Source: Progne subis subis
Lineage: Eukaryota; Chordata; Aves; Passeriformes; Hirundinidae
Assembly: GCA_022316685.1 (NCBI GenBank)
Contig: JAKJHU010000030.1
Coordinates: 15,456,018 to 15,520,017 of the forward strand
Direction of reading: 5' to 3'
Length of the DNA stretch: 64,000 nt
Shown: positions 58,961-64,000 of the stretch, in pieces
Numbering within the stretch: the stretch's first letter is position 1
Layout of the letters: the number at the start of each line of letters is the position of its first letter
Position numbers and translations under genes: made by a program
The notes under the pieces: model-generated
What the model was told of the DNA's origin: nothing
Database searches by the model: none
The model's input: the letters and a program-made list of their open reading frames with translations, nothing else

Positions 58961-61900
58961 TGTGTAATTCTAGTTTTGGTGTCTCTAGTGAATGAGACAC
59001 TGAACCGCACACTGAGTGAGTCACAATGATAGAATGAAATGTTAGACTGATCTATTTATTGCTCTGCAGCCTTCTTGTGCTGACAGTAACACAGGCTATG
59101 TGGTATTCTTTTAAAAGTATGAAACTGTATAAATAAAGGACTGTGCATAATGCATGTGACAGGTTATCTTCAGGAGAGGGTGATGTTTTTAAAATATTCA
59201 TGTGCTCCACTGTAGTCATTCAAAAGATGCAAGTACATTAAAATTTGTAAAACCAATATAAAAATTTTATTTGGCTTCAAGTACAAAAGTCAAATGCACT
59301 TGCTTTTTAAAAGCAAAACCATAACTTCTGTGTATTAGAAATTCACTAGCTTTCTTTCTTTTTGTACCTTCCTGGAGAATTTATGGACAAGCACTAATCT
59401 CCCAAATTTAAATTCTGAAAAAATATAGTGAGTTTCTTTTTCATAGTGTTAATGTAGTCTGATGTAATTGTGTTGTTTTTTAGTTGTTTTTTTTTAATGT
59501 TGGTGCAGGAAATAGATAAAAAATACAAGATAATTGCACAAGAACAACACAAATATATTTTTCTGAATAGATACATAAGAAACATAAAATAAGAGGAATA
59601 AGCTAAAATAAGGCAGAAAATAAGCCTAGAAGTTAAATTATTGCCTTAGTAAAAAGAGAAAAAGAAAAAGCTTTCATAGAAGCTTTTAACATGAAAAAAG
59701 CTAAAACAAAACCTGGAGGATAGTTGGAAAACAACTGATGCATGAAGTTATATCTAAGGCATCTAGAATGTCAAAACTATTAAACAGCTCTTAAGCTATC
59801 CTCCTAGGAGATGATAGCCTTGTTAAAGTTAGATAGCTCTTCCCATTCATCTATTCAAAATGATTGTGAAATATTTGGGTGGTAATGGGAATGGAGGGCT
59901 GGAGGACTTTCATGTAGTGAATACAGTGCAGCTATTATTAAAATTTATTTGATGCTTTACATCACTGAATTTTAAATGAGCAGTCATTAAAATCTTAGGA
60001 AGATGTAGTTGAGTTTGTAGTTCTCTTTGTAGCAACTGGATAGATTTCTCTTGCTGTCCGAGAGTTTCATGACATGAAATGGCAGAAATACTGGTAACAA
60101 AGAAATAATGTTCTTTAGAAAGATATCCTGTTAAAAAATAGTAGTTTTGATATGACATCTCCTACTCTCTTCTTCAGGTATCAAGACTTATAAAAAATTA
60201 AAACAAAAAGCCCCCAGTATAATGAATCATAATTCAGGAAGAAAGAAATAAATACAGAAAATAGTTTATGTTGGTTACTTGGCGTAGATAATATCTTTCT
60301 AAACGAACATACAGGGACACTTAGGATTGGCAGCAGATTTTGATGAATACTTTCTTAATTGCAAATTTTTTAAAAAAGGAAATCATACAAGTGGTATCAA
60401 AGAGTATTCTAGCAAGATGTTTCAGAAGACACAATTCAAGCACTTCAAGGTGGAAGTATTTAATCACACTTGCTGTTATGAAATATTTTGTTATTCAAGG
60501 AAAAACTATAGATATGAATAAGTATGAATGGAATTATATTTAGATGCAGGTAATCAACTTAGAAGATTTTTGGTTTGATATTACCTTGAAGAGGGACGTT
60601 TATTTACAAAGACATGAGGTCAAAAGGGTACATTCTAACTACTAGAGAAACCACAAATATATTTACACAGTTCAACATTTTTAGTGACCATGGGTTTTTT
60701 ATTTTGCTTCCAGTAAAATTATCAGCCATATATGTTATAGGAAAGTTTTATTTTCTACTTAGGAATTTTTTTTTTATTAAAGAATATTTAAGCAGCTCAT
60801 AAACTATATTTGTTGCAGTTTTCATCAGCATAAATCTAATTTCTGGTTTTCTCATGAGAGAAAAAAGTGATCAATTCTATAATGTTCTGCCTGGAGTTTT
60901 GTATTTTGTACTTACAAGTGTTACTTCTCTTTTTCAATGCCCATTTCTTCTTATACAAATGATACAAATTATAAACTTACCTGTCTGTATAAAGTGGCTG
61001 AAGACACCAGTTACATGCTCAGGGTGGAACCTGATGAAGTCTTGTCTTTGCAGTTCATAGGGTCATCAGGAATCAAAATAAAAACATATTATGTCATAAC
61101 GTTATACCTTGTAATTGGTACATCTTGTGCAATTCCTTCAGTGGGGATTTCCTTTCTTTCCTGTAAACTGAAATTTTTGTAAGCAGTATTTAGACACATT
61201 CTTTTGTAAAACTGATCTTATCAGAATTATGCAGAGCTTCCCATTTTTCTACAGGGGTTAGGGAGTGTTCACCACAAATGGTATGAGTATTTCAACTGAA
61301 AAAATGAGATACTTTCAAAATGAGGGGTATTTTTTGTCTTAATATTTTAATTTTTTAAATGGAACAAAAGCTATTGTATTTTCACAAAGATTGTATACTA
61401 AGTAGCATATGTGGACTTAGAAACTCTCTCCTAGGGATGTAAGGAATCCCTAGTTGGTTTATTATCCATTATTGCAATGGCTAATAAACAGGCTTGAGTA
61501 TTTTGTAAGTTTTACTGGTCTTAGAACATGATTCATTGAAATGTCACAGAAATAGCCTTATAAAACTTAAGAAATATGTCTCATTGTTATGCCTTACTCC
61601 TCCCTTCTTTTCCACCTACCAACCTTCTGCTAGTCCACTACCCCACTTCATATGTATTGTTGAGCCAGAACAAGACAAAACTTGTACAAGACTTGAAAGA
61701 GGAAAAATTTAGAGCTTAAACTTAAGAAGCAGAAGAACTGATAGTACTTTTAATTTGGTGGTTGTTGTTGATGTGTTGTTTTGTTGGGCTTTGTGGGGTT
61801 TTTATCGATTTTGATCTCAGATATATTAAGATTAGAATTGGTTGAGAAAAAAAAAATCCATCTTTTTATTCTGACTCAGAATGAAAACTAGCAAACTTGA

Positions 61901-62639
61901 CTTATTTTCATGCAGGAGGGGGGTGGGAGGGTGGTATGTGTGTGTGAAAAGAAATGCCAGAAATGTTTGAATAATTGTATTCCATTCCAAGCAATAAAGC
62001 AGAATGGTGCAGGTGACTCTTCCTTACCTCTTGAGAAGATACCTGCAAACCCATGGCAGGGGTGGGGTCAAGAACTGTCAAAGAAACTTTTTTCAGTATG
62101 TTACTACAGGCAATTTAATTCACATAGAACCATCCAGAAAAGATTGGAAAGATATATTTGTGTCAAGCCTGCATATTATCATCTCATGTGGAACATTTGG
62201 GGATGTTTCCTGCAACTAAGACTAAGAAATACCAGCAAAACAGCAGTTTATGGTTGTTTTCTGACCAGCCATTAGTGAGAGATTTTCCCAGTGCTGAGGT
62301 TCTGGAATTTCAAGTTTCATTTCAGACTTAAAGAAAACATATTGTATTTGTAGAAAATCTTCTATTACAGCCTTGAGTATTTCTTCCTGCTGCCCTTTGC
62401 AGATTATCCTGACATTCTCCTGCTCAGCCTGTGCTTGTGCCTGTCACTCCTACCTTTTCTACAACCCAACTGCTACAGTATTTTTCATCTTACCATCCTA
62501 ATTTTTGCCCAATTCATCTGCCATATGTCTCTTGACTTGTTACCCAAATCTGCTTCCCTTCCCCTTTCTTCTCCTATGCCTGGTTCCCTGTTTTCATTCA
62601 CTCACAGTCTCTGCAGACTCAATCCTAGGCTACAAGTTT
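58961..62639. other. Intron, nothing assigned
   Basis: AT-rich sequence with G/T-rich patches near 61756-61800 and a pyrimidine-rich end at 62380-62600. Open frames up to 121 codons have no recognised similarity. Confidence 0.45.
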
Positions 62640-63336
62640 CAGCATTTTTAATCTCTCCACATAAAACACTTTGTCCCCCTCCTTCATTCTTTTAGTGGGA
62701 TTTTTCTGCACCTTTTGTAACTTCACTTCGTCTTTGAGTTGCAAAAACCAGAACTGCGCATAGTTCCCTAACTGGGGGATGCCAGTGATTGAAGTCCAGG
62801 CAGGAAGGTGCCTAATGTCATTTCCAGAGGTGCACATTGGCTTCTTGGCTTCCTAGTCCTGTGCATTGAGCTGCCTCAGGACTGGTAGTCGCAGCTCCAG
62901 GATTTCTTTTCTAATTTGTAACTATGAGGTCTGAGTTCAGCACTGTGCAGGTTTAGATTATTTTTCCCTAGATTAACGACTTTATATTTGTCTGCATTGA
63001 AGCTCTTCTGCTATCTTTTTGACCACTTACTTTTGTGAAGTCTTAATGTAGTTCCTCATTATCAGGACTGCACTTGGCCACCTGAGTTTAATGGAATCTT
63101 CACACTTGGGGATGTCACCACCTTCTCATTCATTACTGATAATACTGACTAAAATTAGTTCCAACAAAGATCCCCAGAAGGGATCATGGACCCTGCTTCT
63201 CATTCTTTTCCAATTTTCAGTACATAAAAGCATCTTTCCCTAATCCCACTGAAATAATTTTTTTCATAATCTTTGAAGTGGAACCTCCTACACTTCAGCT
63301 TCTGCTTTTGAGGAAATCCTTGGAAATATTAACTTC
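62640..63336 (-). mobile_element. Old CR1/L3-like LINE 3' fragment, antisense
   Basis: TCTCTCCACATAAAACACTT, GAACTGCGCATAGTTCC, TTGGCTTCTTGGCTTCCTAG, AACGACTTTATATTTGTCTG and CATTGAAGCTCTTCTGCTAT fall in the order of old antisense CR1/L3 elements (3' UTR side to RT C-terminus). Further on, TACTGATAATACTGACTAAA and AACAAAGATCCCCAGAAGGG match the region of 'gataaataatgttaaacaac...tacagatcccttggg'. It is strongly diverged and interrupted on the right by an LTR. Confidence 0.6.
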
Positions 63337-64000
63337 TGTAGTGGTTTCACGTTTGCCAAATTCTGTTTGACAAATTTAGTCTAGTGGTCTTAGTGTTTAC
63401 TCTCTTTTTTCCTCTGTGGGAGAGGATGAGAAGCAAAGCAGGCTCAAGCTTAAAATAAACAAATAGTTTTACTAACACACACTAAAAGAATGGAAAGAAA
63501 AAAGAAGTTGGAAAAAAATCAAAATGAAACTTCAAAACACTCTTCCCTCCTCTTCCAAACTGTGATCTTTCTTACAAACAGCATAGAGAGACACAACCTG
63601 TGATTTTCAGTCAGTTTCACCATTTAAACATAATCTTTCATCACTTTGGGAGAGAAGTCTCTCTAGAGTCTTATGGAGACATTCACAAGACAAAAAGTTT
63701 TGTGGCTCTCAGTGTCACAAACCTACAACTGCCCAGAGTTTTTGCAGATTGTGCTGTTCCACCCATTAGCAGCCTTTGCCCTGGCTACTCATGGGCCTCT
63801 CAGTGTATGTGGGGTTCTGTTTAAGAATGCTTCCTCTAGTACAAAACAAGGATTCTCTTCTTCTATCTCTAAAATCGTCTTTATCTCAAAAGAAATAGAG
63901 ACCTCCTTTTACCCCAAGAGCCGAGGGCTTCAAATCACTCTCTCTAAAATCATTTTCATCTCAAAGGCTGAGACCTCTTTTTAATCCAGGAGCAAGGGGC
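63337..64000. mobile_element. Endogenous retrovirus-like LTR, cut by the window edge
   Basis: The segment begins TGTAGTGGTTTCACG after old CR1 sequence. It continues with text typical of long avian ERVL-type LTRs as I remember them: GTTTGACAAATTTAGT, AATAAACAAATAGTTTTACT, AACTGCCCAGAGTTTTTGCA and CTACTCATGGGCCTCTCAGT. Near the end it carries a direct repeat with period 75. The orientation and the other end cannot be set because the window stops here. No retroviral coding sequence is visible, so it may be solo or the edge of a provirus. Confidence 0.7.
63866..64000 (+). repeat. Two-copy direct repeat (period 75) inside the LTR
   Basis: TCTCTAAAAT followed by a GTCTTTATCTC-like stretch and GAGACCTCCTTTT starts at 63866. 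The same order (TCTCTAAAAT, TTTTCATCTC, GAGACCTCTTTTT) restarts at 63941. More copies may follow beyond the window. Confidence 0.85.

Larger units (their letters stand above)
21331..64000 (+). other. NSMCE2: NSMCE2 intron downstream of the exon (incomplete at right edge)
   Basis: The intron starts with a strong GTAAGT donor. No SP-RING coding sequence (Cys/His-rich, TCPIT-like start) was recognised in the following 42.6 kb, so the intron probably continues past 64000. Long introns are normal for this gene in vertebrates. The contents are simple repeats, old SINEs, LTRs and otherwise unique AT-rich sequence. One well-formed but non-coding splice-site pair is reported separately at 50761-50795. 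Confidence 0.75.

Noticed and set aside
21331..64000. SP-RING exons of NSMCE2
   Set aside because: I scanned for the Cys/His-rich segment and for the acidic linker before it and found neither. They are presumed to be beyond the window.
1..64000. CRISPR arrays, operons, prophage or bacterial genes
   Set aside because: The sequence is vertebrate intron with CR1, LTR and SINE repeats. No spaced direct repeats, ribosome binding sites or compact gene runs exist.

Overview
The window looks like bird nuclear DNA, almost all of it intron. It is AT-rich. It holds several CR1 LINE copies whose 3' ends finish in the avian ATTCTATGATTCT-type octamer repeats, old tRNA-derived (MIR/CORE-like) SINE pieces of the kind common in sauropsids, and LTRs that look like avian endogenous retroviruses. 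The order of bird cannot be fixed from this sequence alone.

The only host coding sequence I can support is one 154-nt internal exon on the + strand, 21177-21330. It encodes 51 codons plus one base and matches the middle of NSMCE2 (NSE2/MMS21), the SUMO E3 ligase subunit of the SMC5/6 complex. It has a pyrimidine-rich acceptor ending in AG and a GTAAGT donor. The exons before it and after it (including the SP-RING exons) were not found. Bases 1-21176 are therefore read as the upstream intron and 21331-64000 as the downstream intron, both running past the window edges.

Layout: 1-1765 is an old antisense CR1 split by a probable solo LTR (467-991). 2952-4240, perhaps to 4670, is a longer antisense CR1 with endonuclease and reverse-transcriptase pieces and internal deletions. 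5290-7000 has T/G-rich tracts and tRNA-like SINE modules, two of them inverted. Truncated CR1 copies lie at 7950-8471 (+), 17728-18245 (-) and 19180-19717 (+). The downstream intron holds simple repeats (30-base poly-C, 28-base poly-T, a 96-base pure pyrimidine tract, a CA repeat), SINE pieces, a probable LTR at about 41633-42140, a near-perfect 20-bp hairpin at 45005-45058, an old CR1 at 62640-63336, and an LTR entering at 63337 and running off the end.

No multi-gene system, CRISPR array, operon or complete second gene was seen. The observations most worth checking are the hairpin, the splice-site architecture (an acceptor fused to a donor-like GTAA at the NSMCE2 exon, and a 35-nt cryptic exon that would introduce a stop), and the inverted pair of tRNA-like promoters.
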